A stretch of 64,000 bases of DNA from Novosphingobium colocasiae. GTDB taxonomy: Bacteria > Pseudomonadota > Alphaproteobacteria > Sphingomonadales > Sphingomonadaceae. The DNA lies in the NCBI RefSeq assembly GCF_014652555.1, contig NZ_BMZA01000007.1, positions 1 to 64,000 of the forward strand. The letters are read 5' to 3'. Under the pieces are notes generated by a model. The model was not told the DNA's origin, searched no databases, and saw only the letters and a program-made list of their open reading frames with translations. Below are positions 1 through 8,303 of the stretch, piece after piece (within the stretch, counting starts at the first letter, position 1; each line of letters opens with the position of its first letter). The translations under genes and the position numbers were made by a program.

Positions 1-83
1 TCAACCACACGGAATCACACCTGCTCCCTCCTTTCAATCACGATGTGTGCATCCGGTAGCTTACGGACGGGGAGCCGAGTGGC

Positions 84-872
84 TCAAGAGGCGGGGTGAG
101 CTGCCGCCTGCTGCGCGCTGTCGGCACCGTGCGCGGCAATGCCCGGCCGCGCCATGGCTTCTCCGATCAGCAGCAGCGCCGGGCCATCGCCGAGCGCCGT
201 GCGGGCGGCAAGCGGCAGCAGGTCGAGGCGGGTGTGGAACTGCCGCACGTCCGGCAGGCTGACATTCTCCACCAGCGCCACCGGCGTTGCCGGAGGGAGG
301 CCGGCGGCGATGAGCCGGGCGGAGACTTCGGACGCCGCAGCCTTGCCCATATAGACCGCCAGCGTGGCTTCGGGATCGGCCAATCGCTGCCAGTCGATGT
401 CCAGCGTTTCGCCGGCGCGGGCGTGCGCGGTGACGAAAGTGAGCTTGCGGGCAAGGCCGCGCAGGGTGAGCGAAGCTCCCAGGCTGGCGGCCGCGCCGCT
501 GGCGGCGGTCACCCCGGGGCAGATCCGGATGGGCACCCCGGCCGCGCGCGCGGCGTCCAGTTCTTCGGTCGCGCGGCCGAAGATCGAAGGATCGCCGCCC
601 TTGAGCCGCACGACATGCTCACCCGCCAGCGCCGCCTCGACGATCAGCGCGTCGATCGTCTTCTGGTCCTTGGAATGACGGCCCGAGCGCTTGCCGACGG
701 CAACCCGGCGGGTTGCAGCGGGGATGAGGTCCATGATCCCGGCACCGACGAGGGCGTCGTAGAAGATGACCGTAGCGCTGCGGATCAGCCGTTCGGCCTT
801 GCGGGTGAGGAGTTCGGGATCACCGGGACCGGCACCGACCAGCCAGATCGAACCTTGGGGGAAATCGGTCAC
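84..872 (-). CDS. cobA: Uroporphyrinogen-III C-methyltransferase (SAM-dependent)
   Basis: Transfers two methyl groups from SAM to uroporphyrinogen III, giving precorrin-2, the precursor of siroheme that NirB needs (and of cobalamin). The 262-residue protein opens with the SAM-binding loop VGAGPGDPELLT and carries the second family motif VRLKGGDPSIFGR. It is the methyltransferase domain only: there is no CysG-type dehydrogenase/ferrochelatase part. I chose the GTG at 872 because it overlaps the nasA stop as GTGA, which implies translational coupling; upstream in-frame codons would only read into nasA. It is the last gene of nirB-nirD-nasA-cobA, so siroheme supply is co-expressed with the siroheme enzyme. 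The function is certain at family level; use for siroheme is inferred from context. Confidence 0.93.
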   Translation of the reverse strand: MTDFPQGSIWLVGAGPGDPELLTRKAERLIRSATVIFYDALVGAGIMDLIPAATRRVAVGKRSGRHSKDQKTIDALIVEAALAGEHVVRLKGGDPSIFGRATEELDAARAAGVPIRICPGVTAASGAAASLGASLTLRGLARKLTFVTAHARAGETLDIDWQRLADPEATLAVYMGKAAASEVSARLIAAGLPPATPVALVENVSLPDVRQFHTRLDLLPLAARTALGDGPALLLIGEAMARPGIAAHGADSAQQAAAHPAS

Positions 873-3448
873 TGCGCAGCCTCCATCAGGGGGGTGGAGA
901 AAGAATCGAGCAATCGGGCGATGGCCGGGCGGCACGAGCCGCAGTTGGTGCCCGCGCGGGTGCATTCGCCGACCTGGGCGACGGTGGAGGCCCCGCTTTC
1001 GGCGGCGGCGGTGATATCGTTCTCGCCCACCCCGTGGCAGACGCAGACGATCGGCCCGCGATCCGGCAACGGCGTGCTGGGGCGACCGGCGAGCAGTTCC
1101 GCAGCCATCGCTTCATCCGAACCGAGCTGCGCGGCGATCCAGGCACGCGGCGGCAGTTCGCCCGATCGCGTGACATAGGCCGCGCCGACCAGTTCCCCGC
1201 CCTGCCCGCGCACCGCGATCCGACGCATGCCGCGCACCAGATCGACCACTTCGAAACGCTCACCCGCAGGCAGCAGCGCATCGACATCGATCGCGCCGTC
1301 CCCGGCCAGTTCGTAAAGCCAGCCTGCACCTTGCCGGCTCCGCGCCCAGTAGACCAGTCCTTCCGGCTCGAGCACATCGGTGGCCACCACGAAGGCCCGC
1401 CATTCCGGGTTTACCGGGACGACACGCGCGGCGCTGTTCTTGAAGCCGGGCTGGCCGGACACCGGATCGACCGCCTGCGACGGCACCCGGTTCGACCGGC
1501 CACCCCCGGCCATGGTGTCGGTCCAGTGCATCGGCACGCATAGTTCGCCGCGCCGCTGGCCCTCGCTGAGCGAAACCCGGAACACCGCCGATCCATGCGT
1601 GCTTTCCACGCGGGCAAGGCCACCGTCGGTCAGCGCCGCGGCCAAGGCGTCTTGCGGGTGGATTTCCAGCAAGGGCTCCGGCCGGTGCTGCGAAAGCGTG
1701 CGCGACAGGCCGGTGCGGGTCATCGTATGCCACTGATCGCGATAGCGCGCGGTGTTGAGCCGGAACGGATAGACCGGGTCCGCCGCGATCGTTGCCGGTT
1801 CCACCCGCACCATCCGCGCCTTGCCGCTGGCGGTCGGGTAGCCGGCGGCCAGCGGATAAGTCCCGCCCCACTGGAACGGCTCCATCGCCGCATATTCGGC
1901 ATCCGTCACCGCGCCCCAGGCGGTAAGATCGAGCAGCTTGCCGCGCGCTGCCGCGAGCGCGGTCATCTGCGCGTATTCACGGAACACGTCGGCCGCCGAA
2001 GCCCACCCGAAGCCGTCGCCCCAGCCCATCCGCTGCGCGACCTGGGCGATGATCTGCCAATCGGCCCGCGTTTCGCCGGGCGCGGCGAACAGCGCGCGCT
2101 GGCGGCTGATGCGCCGTTCCGAGTTCGTGACGGTGCCGTCCTTTTCGCCCCAGCCGTGGGCGGGCAGCTTGATATGGGCAAAGCGCGCGGTGTCGGTATC
2201 GGCGATGATTTCGGACACCACCACCGTCGGGCAGCGCGACAGCGCCTCGCGCACGAAACCGCTGTCGGGCAAGGACACCGCCGGGTTCGTCGCCATCACC
2301 CACAGGAAGCGGATGCGCCCGTCATGGACGGCGCGGAACATCTCCACCGCCTTGAGGCCAGGACGGGTGCAGATGTTGGGCGCGTTCCAGAACCCGGCGA
2401 CGTCGGCCAGTTCGTCTTCGCCGAAGCCCAGGTGGCAGGCCAGCATATTGGCCAGCCCGCCCACCTCGCGCCCGCCCATGGCGTTGGGCTGGCCGGTGAT
2501 GCTGAACGGTCCCGCCCTGGCGCGGTTGATACGTCCGGTGGCGAGGTGGAAGTTGATGATCGCGTTGCCCTTGTCGGTCCCGCTGACAGACTGGTTCGCG
2601 CCCTGGCTGAACAGGGTGATCGTGCGCGGGGTGGCGGCGACCAGATCGCACAGTTGCGCGAACAGGGCGTCGGGGATGCCGGTTTCACAGGGCAGCGCGT
2701 CCCAGAACCCGGCATCCGCCTCTACGTGTGCGGCGAGGTATTCCTCGTCCACCAGATCGCGCCGTCGCATCTCTGCCAGCAGCGCGTTGAACAGGGCCAC
2801 ATCACCATCTGGGGCAACGGGAATGTGCAAGTCCGCCTGCTCGGCGGTTTCGGTGCGGCGCGGATCGACGACAACGATCTTCGTGCCCCGGCGCTGGCGG
2901 CTCTCCTCGATACGCTGCCACACGACCGGATGACACCACGCGGTGTTGGAGCCCACCAGCACGATCAGATCCGCTTCGTCCAGATCCTCGTAGGAACACG
3001 GCACCACGTCTTCACCGAAGGCGCGATTATGCGCTGCCACGGCGCTCGCCATGCACAGCCGCGAATTGGTATCGATGTTGCCGCTGCCGACATAGCCTTT
3101 CATCAGCTTGTTGGCGGCGTAGTAATCCTCGGTCAGCAACTGGCCCGAGACATAGAGCGCCACGCTGTCTGGCCCATGCTCGGCGATGGTCTGGCGCATG
3201 CGGGCGGCGACGCTGTCGAGCGCTTCGTCCCAGCCGACCTGTCGGCCGTCGATAACCGGATGGAGCAGCCGCCCTTCCAGCCCCACCGTCTCCCCCAGGT
3301 GCGTGCCCTTGGAGCACAGCTTGCCGGCGTTGGCGGGATGCGAACGGTCCCCGGCGATGGAGACCCCCCGATCCCCACCGCCGGAAACCTCGGCCACGAT
3401 CCCGCAGCCGACCCCGCAATAGGCGCAAGTGGTTCGGACCGCCCCCAT
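869..3448 (-). CDS. nasA: Assimilatory nitrate reductase, catalytic subunit
   Basis: Molybdopterin (bis-MGD) enzyme reducing nitrate to nitrite in the cytoplasm. About 859 residues. The N-terminus has the [4Fe-4S] motif CAYCGVGC (Cys 8, 11, 15) with a fourth Cys in KLCSKGT. Molybdopterin oxidoreductase and dinucleotide-binding domains follow, and the C-terminus is a BFD-like [2Fe-2S] domain (VCVCHGVG ... CTRAGTNCGSC). No signal peptide is seen. ATG 3448 has a GAGGGGG ribosome site; a TTG at 3466 overlapping the nirD stop is the alternative and adds six residues. The gene sits between nirD and cobA with overlaps or near-overlaps. No NasB/NasC-type NADH-flavoprotein partner lies nearby, so the electron donor is unassigned; the fused BFD domain is the likely entry point. 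Confidence 0.93.
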   Translation of the reverse strand: MGAVRTTCAYCGVGCGIVAEVSGGGDRGVSIAGDRSHPANAGKLCSKGTHLGETVGLEGRLLHPVIDGRQVGWDEALDSVAARMRQTIAEHGPDSVALYVSGQLLTEDYYAANKLMKGYVGSGNIDTNSRLCMASAVAAHNRAFGEDVVPCSYEDLDEADLIVLVGSNTAWCHPVVWQRIEESRQRRGTKIVVVDPRRTETAEQADLHIPVAPDGDVALFNALLAEMRRRDLVDEEYLAAHVEADAGFWDALPCETGIPDALFAQLCDLVAATPRTITLFSQGANQSVSGTDKGNAIINFHLATGRINRARAGPFSITGQPNAMGGREVGGLANMLACHLGFGEDELADVAGFWNAPNICTRPGLKAVEMFRAVHDGRIRFLWVMATNPAVSLPDSGFVREALSRCPTVVVSEIIADTDTARFAHIKLPAHGWGEKDGTVTNSERRISRQRALFAAPGETRADWQIIAQVAQRMGWGDGFGWASAADVFREYAQMTALAAARGKLLDLTAWGAVTDAEYAAMEPFQWGGTYPLAAGYPTASGKARMVRVEPATIAADPVYPFRLNTARYRDQWHTMTRTGLSRTLSQHRPEPLLEIHPQDALAAALTDGGLARVESTHGSAVFRVSLSEGQRRGELCVPMHWTDTMAGGGRSNRVPSQAVDPVSGQPGFKNSAARVVPVNPEWRAFVVATDVLEPEGLVYWARSRQGAGWLYELAGDGAIDVDALLPAGERFEVVDLVRGMRRIAVRGQGGELVGAAYVTRSGELPPRAWIAAQLGSDEAMAAELLAGRPSTPLPDRGPIVCVCHGVGENDITAAAESGASTVAQVGECTRAGTNCGSCRPAIARLLDSFSTPLMEAAQ

Positions 3449-3462
3449 GGGACCCGCCCCCC

Positions 3463-3822
3463 TCAAGCCGCCCGGGCGCCGGCTTCGCCGCCGCCGATCA
3501 CGGCAGAGCGGAGAAGATAGAGCCGCCCGGCATCGACCTTGAGCGGGATGGTCGGCACGCAGCCTTCATCCTCGCCCAGCGCCTTGCCGTTGCGCAGCGA
3601 GATGTTCCAGTTGTGCAGCGGGCAGGTCACCACATCGCCATGGACGATGCCCTGGCTGAGCGGCCCCTGCTTGTGCGGGCACTTGTTGACGAGCGCGAAG
3701 AATTCGCCGCACAGGGTGTGGAACACGGCGATCTCTTCACCGCCCTGCACCGGCAGGGTGCGCGCGGTGCCCGCTTCGATCTGGTTGATCGGGCCGATAT
3801 CCAGCCAGTTGCCGATCATCAC
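3463..3822 (-). CDS. nirD: Nitrite reductase (NADH) small subunit, Rieske type
   Basis: Small subunit of assimilatory NADH-nitrite reductase. 119 residues with a Rieske-like fold. Both ligand pairs of a Rieske [2Fe-2S] cluster are present: CPHKQGPL (Cys-x-His) and CPLHNW (Cys-x-x-His), so this form should bind a cluster, unlike the cluster-free enterobacterial NirD. The ATG at 3822 overlaps the nirB stop as ATGA. The gene is translated in the order nirB-nirD-nasA. Two Met codons open the protein; the first is kept because of the overlap. Confidence 0.92.
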   Translation of the reverse strand: MMIGNWLDIGPINQIEAGTARTLPVQGGEEIAVFHTLCGEFFALVNKCPHKQGPLSQGIVHGDVVTCPLHNWNISLRNGKALGEDEGCVPTIPLKVDAGRLYLLRSAVIGGGEAGARAA

Positions 3823-6341
3823 GCGTTCTCCATCTGGATCGCAGGGAAAGGACGCACCTCCGCCAGGTGCTGGTGCAGCTTGGCTTCATCGCCTGCGGCG
3901 CGTTTCGCCCAGGGATCGTCCTGCATGAACTGCTGCGAATGGCGGAAGCGGGCGGCATACCGGCCTATCGCGCCTTCCGCCTCCAGCTTGTCCTTGACGT
4001 ATTGCAGCCCCACCCGCTCGATCCACGGCGCGGTGCGTTCCAGATAGTGCGCATCCTCGCGGTAGAGTTGGATGAACGCGGCGCACACCTCCAGCGCCTC
4101 CTCTTCGGTGGCGACCTTCATCAGCAGGTCGGTAGCGCGCACCTTGATGCCGCCGTTGCCGCCGACATGCAGTTCGTAGCCGGAATCGACGCAGACAATG
4201 CCGAAGTCCTTGATCGTCGCTTCGGCACAGTTGCGCGGGCAGCCGCTGACGGCGATCTTGAACTTGTGCGGCATCCAACTGCCCCAGGTCATATGTTCTA
4301 TCTTGACGCCCAGCCCGGTCGAATCCTGCGTTCCGAAGCGGCACCATTCCGAACCGACACAAGTCTTCACCGTGCGCAGCGACTTGCCGTAGGCGTGGCC
4401 CGAAACCATGCCGGCGGCATTGAGATCGGCCCAGACGGCGGGCAGGTCTTCCTTCCTGATCCCGAAGATGTCGAGTCGCTGGCCGCCGGTCACCTTGACC
4501 ATCGGCGCGTTGTACTTCTCCACCACATCGGCGATCGCGCGCAGTTCCTGCGGATTGGTAAGCCCGCCCCACATGCGCGGGACGACCGAATAGGTGCCGT
4601 CCTTCTGGATGTTGGCGTGCATGCGTTCGTTGACGAACCGGCTCTTCTGGTCATCGACATACTGGCCGGGCCAGGCGCACAGCAGGTAGTAGTTCAGCGC
4701 CGGGCGGCACGAGGCGCAGCCATCGGGGGTGGACCAGTGCAATTCCTGCATGACCTGCGGGATCAGCCGCAGTTCCTTTTCGACGATCAGGCGGCGCACA
4801 TCGTCATGGGTGAAGCTGGTGCACTTGCACAGCGTCTTCGGCCCGCTGTCGACATTGCCGCCCAGCGTCAGCGCCAGCAGGCTCTCCACCAGCCCGGTGC
4901 ACGACCCGCACGAGGCCGAAGCCTTGCAGCCGGACCGCACCGCGTCGAGCGAGTGCGCGCCACCTTCGATGCAGGCGACAACCTTGCCCTTGGACACGCC
5001 GTTGCAACCGCAGATTTCCGCATCGTCGGAAAGGGCGGCAACGGCGGCATTAGGGTCCGCAAGGGCACCCCCGGCGGCAAACGCCTGGCCGAAGATCAGC
5101 GCCTCGCGAATGTCCGAGACATCCTCGCCGCGCTTTATCATGTCGAAATACCAGGAACCGTCCGCCGTATCGCCATAGAGCACGGCACCGACGATCTTCG
5201 CGTCCTTGACGATGACGCGCTTGTACACCCCGCGCGAAGCATCGCGCATGACGATATCCTCGCAGCCTTCGCCGCCCGAGAAGTCGCCGCCCGAGAACAG
5301 GTCGATCCCCGAGACCTTGAGCTTGGTGGACGTAACGGAACCCTGGTAGCCGGCCGATTCCGGGGCAGCCTCGGTCGCCTTGTCGGCCAACACGCGGCAC
5401 ATGTCCCAGAGCGGCGCGACCAGACCGTAGCAGGCACCGCGATGTTGCACGCATTCGCCGACCGCCATGACCGCCGGATCGGATGTCACCATGTGATCAT
5501 CGACGACGATGCCCCGCTCGACCGTGAGGCCGGATGCCGCTGCCAGCGCGGTGTTGGGGCGGATGCCCACCGCCATCACGACGATATCGGCATCGATGAC
5601 GCTGCCGTCCTCCAGCCGCACGCCGGTGACCTTGCCGTCTGCCCCGAGGATTTCCTTGGTGTTCGCGCCGGTCAGGATAGTCTGGCCGCGGCGTTCCAGT
5701 TCGGTCTTGAGGAGATACCCCGCCGCTTCATCAAGCTGGCGTTCCATCAGCGTGGGCATGAGGTGGATGACGGTGACCTTCATCCCGCGCAGGTTGAGGC
5801 CATGCGCCGCTTCCAGCCCGAGCAGGCCGCCGCCGATGACCACCGCGCTCCCGCCGCGTTCCGCTGCGGCGAGCATCTTGCCGACATCGTCGAGGTCGCG
5901 GAAGGTGACGACGCCTTCGAGATCCTTGCCCGGTACCGGGATAATGAAAGGATCGGAACCGGTGGCGATCAGCAGCCGGTCGTAAGGCTCGGCGCGCCCA
6001 GAAGCGGCGATGACGGTCTGCGTGGTGCGATCGATCTCCACCACCCTGTCACCGGAGACCAGGGTGATGCCGTTATCATCGTACCAGCCTTGTGGATTGA
6101 TGACGATCTGTTCGAAGCTCTTGTCGCCGGCCAGCACCGGGGAGAGCATGATCCGGTCATAGTTGACGCGCGGTTCGGCACCGAAAATGACGACATCATA
6201 GCGGCCCGGATCGCGGGCGAGGATTTCCTCTACCGCGCGGCATCCGGCCATGCCGTTGCCGACCACCACCAGCCGCTCGCGGGGCGGGCCGGACTGGGGG
6301 CCCGGCGCATCGCCCGCCTCGATCTTGCTCGGTGCATTCAC
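3819..6341 (-). CDS. nirB: Nitrite reductase (NADH) large subunit
   Basis: Siroheme- and FAD-dependent enzyme reducing nitrite to ammonium with NADH. 840 residues, normal for NirB. Domains in order: pyridine-nucleotide-disulfide oxidoreductase (VVVGNGMAG at the start, VVIGGGLLGLEAA mid-domain); two BFD-like cysteine modules (CGCNGVSKG ... CGSCTG and CKCTSF ... CASCRPA); ferredoxin/sulfite-nitrite reductase half-domains; then the siroheme/[4Fe-4S] ligands CVGSEWC and CPRNC. An in-frame extension upstream reads back through the terminator of the leader and is not coding. The GTG at 6341 has GGAG seven bases upstream and gives the right length. Expression is probably controlled by the attenuator leader at 6368-6476. 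Confidence 0.95.
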   Translation of the reverse strand: MNAPSKIEAGDAPGPQSGPPRERLVVVGNGMAGCRAVEEILARDPGRYDVVIFGAEPRVNYDRIMLSPVLAGDKSFEQIVINPQGWYDDNGITLVSGDRVVEIDRTTQTVIAASGRAEPYDRLLIATGSDPFIIPVPGKDLEGVVTFRDLDDVGKMLAAAERGGSAVVIGGGLLGLEAAHGLNLRGMKVTVIHLMPTLMERQLDEAAGYLLKTELERRGQTILTGANTKEILGADGKVTGVRLEDGSVIDADIVVMAVGIRPNTALAAASGLTVERGIVVDDHMVTSDPAVMAVGECVQHRGACYGLVAPLWDMCRVLADKATEAAPESAGYQGSVTSTKLKVSGIDLFSGGDFSGGEGCEDIVMRDASRGVYKRVIVKDAKIVGAVLYGDTADGSWYFDMIKRGEDVSDIREALIFGQAFAAGGALADPNAAVAALSDDAEICGCNGVSKGKVVACIEGGAHSLDAVRSGCKASASCGSCTGLVESLLALTLGGNVDSGPKTLCKCTSFTHDDVRRLIVEKELRLIPQVMQELHWSTPDGCASCRPALNYYLLCAWPGQYVDDQKSRFVNERMHANIQKDGTYSVVPRMWGGLTNPQELRAIADVVEKYNAPMVKVTGGQRLDIFGIRKEDLPAVWADLNAAGMVSGHAYGKSLRTVKTCVGSEWCRFGTQDSTGLGVKIEHMTWGSWMPHKFKIAVSGCPRNCAEATIKDFGIVCVDSGYELHVGGNGGIKVRATDLLMKVATEEEALEVCAAFIQLYREDAHYLERTAPWIERVGLQYVKDKLEAEGAIGRYAARFRHSQQFMQDDPWAKRAAGDEAKLHQHLAEVRPFPAIQMENA

Positions 6342-6367
6342 GTCACGTCTCCATCCGCAACGCGCAC

Positions 6368-6413
6368 AAAAAAACCGCCTCGGGCATTCCCCTGAAGGGC
6401 AATGCACGGGCGG
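6368..6413 (-). terminator. Intrinsic terminator in the nirB leader
   Basis: On the minus strand a stem of CCGCC and GGCGG encloses an inner hairpin with loop TTCA and is followed by seven T. It lies 27 bases before the nirB GTG, so it would stop transcription before the gene. Its 5' arm is shared with the second hexaloop hairpin at 6410-6425, making the two structures mutually exclusive. Confidence 0.85.
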
Positions 6414-6476
6414 CTTCGTTGCCACGCGTATGTCAATCTGAATGCGAGGGCACCGTAACGGTCCAACGCTGGACCG
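6410..6476 (-). promoter_or_regulatory. Two-hairpin antiterminator element (NasT target) of nirB
   Basis: Two hairpins with six-base loops of form AxxGxx, read on the minus strand. P1 at 6459-6476 is CGGTCC-AGCGTT-GGACCG. P2 at 6410-6425 is GTGGC-AACGAA-GCCGC and uses the 5' arm of the terminator. Linker 33 bases. Known ANTAR-protein targets have this plan, with invariant A1 and G4 in each loop. Binding by the locally encoded NasT is inferred, not shown. Confidence 0.82.
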
Positions 6477-6498
6477 GCGCACTCAATCGCTGATTACT

Positions 6499-6549
6499 CT
6501 CTAACCGATTCGGCAGGCCGGGAGCAAGCGGGTTTTTGCATTGCAGCAG
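6499..6549 (-). promoter_or_regulatory. nirB promoter and upstream nitrate-locus motif
   Basis: Minus-strand -35 TTGCTC (6522-6527) and -10 TTAGAG (6499-6504) with a 17-base spacer. Six bases upstream of the -35 lies CTGCTGCAATGCAAAA (6534-6549), a motif shared with the nrtA promoter and nasT. The predicted start is about 15 bases before hairpin P1. The whole arrangement matches nrtA with the same -10 to P1 distance. Confidence 0.65.
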
Positions 6550-6575
6550 ACTTTGGCGATCACGCCAAAGTCTGC
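6546..6575. repeat. Perfect 13-bp inverted repeat between porin and nirB promoter
   Basis: Arms GCAGACTTTGGCG and CGCCAAAGTCTGC around a 4-base spacer, about 100 bases after the porin stop. It may be the porin transcription terminator, but it lacks a T-run, and its promoter-proximal arm overlaps the CTGCTGC motif by a few bases, so an operator role is also possible. Confidence 0.7.
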
Positions 6576-6675
6576 CGAAATCCGGGAGAGCGCGGCGTGC
6601 CCTCCCGGATCGGTGCCAAGGGGATAGCCTGGCGAGCCGGAAAAACTGTGCACCGCAAAATGCGCGGCGGGCGGA

Positions 6676-7932
6676 TCAGTAGGCGAATTCGAGCTGCAGC
6701 CAGAACACGTCCTTGTCGGCCAGCGCGAACGGACCGGAATTGTTGCCGTTGAAGCTGGCGTATTTGCCCAGCACCGAGAACTGCTGAAACTTGAAGCCGA
6801 GCTGCGCATCCCATTCGGTGCCGTACTTGAGGTTGGCGATGGCGCTATCGAACTGATGGTACACCACCGTCGCGGCCACGCCCTTGATCGCCCCGAAATC
6901 GCCGACCTTGTAGGATGCCGAACCATAGGCGTCCTGCAGGCCGTTGACGGGGGTGTTCAGGAACACGTCGGCCCAGCCGTTGAACTTGTGCAGCGTCGCC
7001 ATCGGCGTCTGCATCGCACGGCCCTTGTCCGTCCCGAGCTTTTCGTAGCCGCCGGCCAGCCGGAAGCCGGAGACCGTCACCCCCGCCTCGGCAGCGATAT
7101 AGACCGCGTCGAAGTTCAGGCTGCCCTTGTAGTCCGACTGGCGGGCATAGGAGCCCATCAGGTCAAGCTTGACCGTCTTCGCCAGCGGCAGCTCGGTGGT
7201 TGCCCGCGCGCCCAGGGTCTTGCTGGAAAGCGGTGCGCCCGGCTCCAGATCATAGTCGAGATAGTACCCGAAGCCCTTGAGGTTGACCGGCCCCAGCTTG
7301 ACCCCGGCCCCCATCATCAGGAAGCTGCCACCCCATGACTGGCGGTTGGCGGCATCGACGCCGAAGATCGTGCGCTGGCCCCAGGAATAGATCGCATCGA
7401 GCGAAACCGGCCCGACCTTGGCCTCGCCGCGCACGGCATCGAAGGTCTGCTCGTCCTGACGCCAGGCGACCGAGCCGACCCAGCGCTGATCGTCCAGATT
7501 GATCCGCTGCCGGCCGAAGGTCACGCCATTGCCCTTGTTCTTGTAGGAGAATTGCAGGCGGTTGAGCCCGATCGTCTCCGGATCGGGAACCACCGAATAG
7601 AGGCCCGGCTTGGACTGGCTTTCGCCCGGCACCGGGAACGGAAAGGCGTTGTAATCGTGGCCGAACGCCAGGGTCCCCTCACCCTCGACCAGGATCGAGA
7701 GGTTGTTCATCTTGAACTCGGCCCCGGCGCGCAGGCGCATAGTCACCGCATCGGCATCGAGCGGCACGGCCAGCTTGTCCTGATCGACATGCTCGTAGCG
7801 CAGCCGCCCTTCGACGATCGGATCGATCGTCAGATCGTCGCTCACCTTGATCGGATCGCCGGGCTTCGCGAATGCCGGCGCGGCGGCAAGCGAAAGCGCG
7901 AGAACGCCAGCGGAAAGAATGGTCGTCTTCAT
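6676..7932 (-). CDS. Outer-membrane beta-barrel porin (alginate-export-like family)
   Basis: 418 residues. The first 22 form a clear Sec signal peptide (MKTTILSAGVLALSLAAAPAFA). The rest alternates short polar and aromatic strands typical of a beta-barrel and ends in ...LQLEFAY, a C-terminal aromatic residue as recognised by the BAM machinery. The overall pattern resembles the Alginate_exp family of channel proteins. Its place between the nitrate transporter and nitrite reductase genes suggests that it lets nitrate or nitrite through the outer membrane; this is inference. The start codon has GGAGG ten bases upstream, directly after an 8-bp hairpin (AGGCGTCC/GGGACGCCT), which could affect ribosome access. 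Confidence 0.75.
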   Translation of the reverse strand: MKTTILSAGVLALSLAAAPAFAKPGDPIKVSDDLTIDPIVEGRLRYEHVDQDKLAVPLDADAVTMRLRAGAEFKMNNLSILVEGEGTLAFGHDYNAFPFPVPGESQSKPGLYSVVPDPETIGLNRLQFSYKNKGNGVTFGRQRINLDDQRWVGSVAWRQDEQTFDAVRGEAKVGPVSLDAIYSWGQRTIFGVDAANRQSWGGSFLMMGAGVKLGPVNLKGFGYYLDYDLEPGAPLSSKTLGARATTELPLAKTVKLDLMGSYARQSDYKGSLNFDAVYIAAEAGVTVSGFRLAGGYEKLGTDKGRAMQTPMATLHKFNGWADVFLNTPVNGLQDAYGSASYKVGDFGAIKGVAATVVYHQFDSAIANLKYGTEWDAQLGFKFQQFSVLGKYASFNGNNSGPFALADKDVFWLQLEFAY

Positions 7933-8019
7933 GGTTTGCGTCCCTCCAGAGGCGTCCCCCACGGACGCCTTTGCAAAAGCGGTGATGAAGACAGACGCCG
8001 TTGCCTGCCGATGCGTAGC

Positions 8020-8126
8020 GCCGGTTCCCTGACCGGCGTGGTCTAGCGCGTCGGACAGCGGAGCGCCTTTGCCCCGCCGCCGCCCCTCATGAGCGCGCGC
8101 ATCGTCCTGCCGGTTCGTTGACCGGC
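8020..8126. promoter_or_regulatory. Two copies of an 18-bp palindrome upstream of the porin
   Basis: GCCGGTTCCCTGACCGGC at 8020-8037 and GCCGGTTCGTTGACCGGC at 8109-8126 differ only at two central bases and are 89 bases apart. Either operators for a dimeric regulator or RNA hairpins with six-base loops. They lie in a 371-base gene-free stretch (7933-8303) that otherwise holds only the repeat at 8211-8277. Confidence 0.6.
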
Positions 8127-8210
8127 GCGAATTGATTGCCCTGCGACAGGTGCCGTGGGGCGAAACGATGTGGGTCAGGTCGAGCCCCAAGTGGGCTCGC
8201 CTCCCCTGTT

Positions 8211-8277
8211 CCGTTCGTGTCGAGCGAAGTCGAAACACCTTGCTGCAGCGTGTCTCGACTTCGCTCGACACGAACGG
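8211..8277. repeat. Dispersed palindromic repeat after nrtCD
   Basis: Near-perfect inverted repeat with arms of about 27 bases (CCGTTCGTGTCGAGCGAAGT and onward, and its complement) around a 13-base spacer. It follows the nrtCD stop by 26 bases and could serve as its terminator. A related element sits at 27261-27342. Confidence 0.8.
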
Positions 8278-8303
8278 GGTTATGTCAGGAAACCTGCCGA
8301 GCC

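Noticed and set aside
1595..3520. Long open frame opposite nasA (641 codons)
   Set aside because: It mirrors the codon pattern of nasA in GC-rich DNA, has no ribosome site, and its translation is rich in Arg, Gly and His without any domain.
3867..6395. 842-codon open frame opposite nirB
   Set aside because: Same cause: a complementary frame of a GC-rich gene. NirB on the other strand has all its motifs.
6342..6482. N-terminal extension of nirB by 47 residues
   Set aside because: It would translate the terminator and both hairpins of the leader; the GTG at 6341 has a ribosome site and gives normal NirB length.
6499..6549. Sigma-54 promoter for nirB/nrtA
   Set aside because: The motif has no GG...GC pair with the -24/-12 spacing, whereas a -35/-10 pair with a 17-base spacer is present in both.
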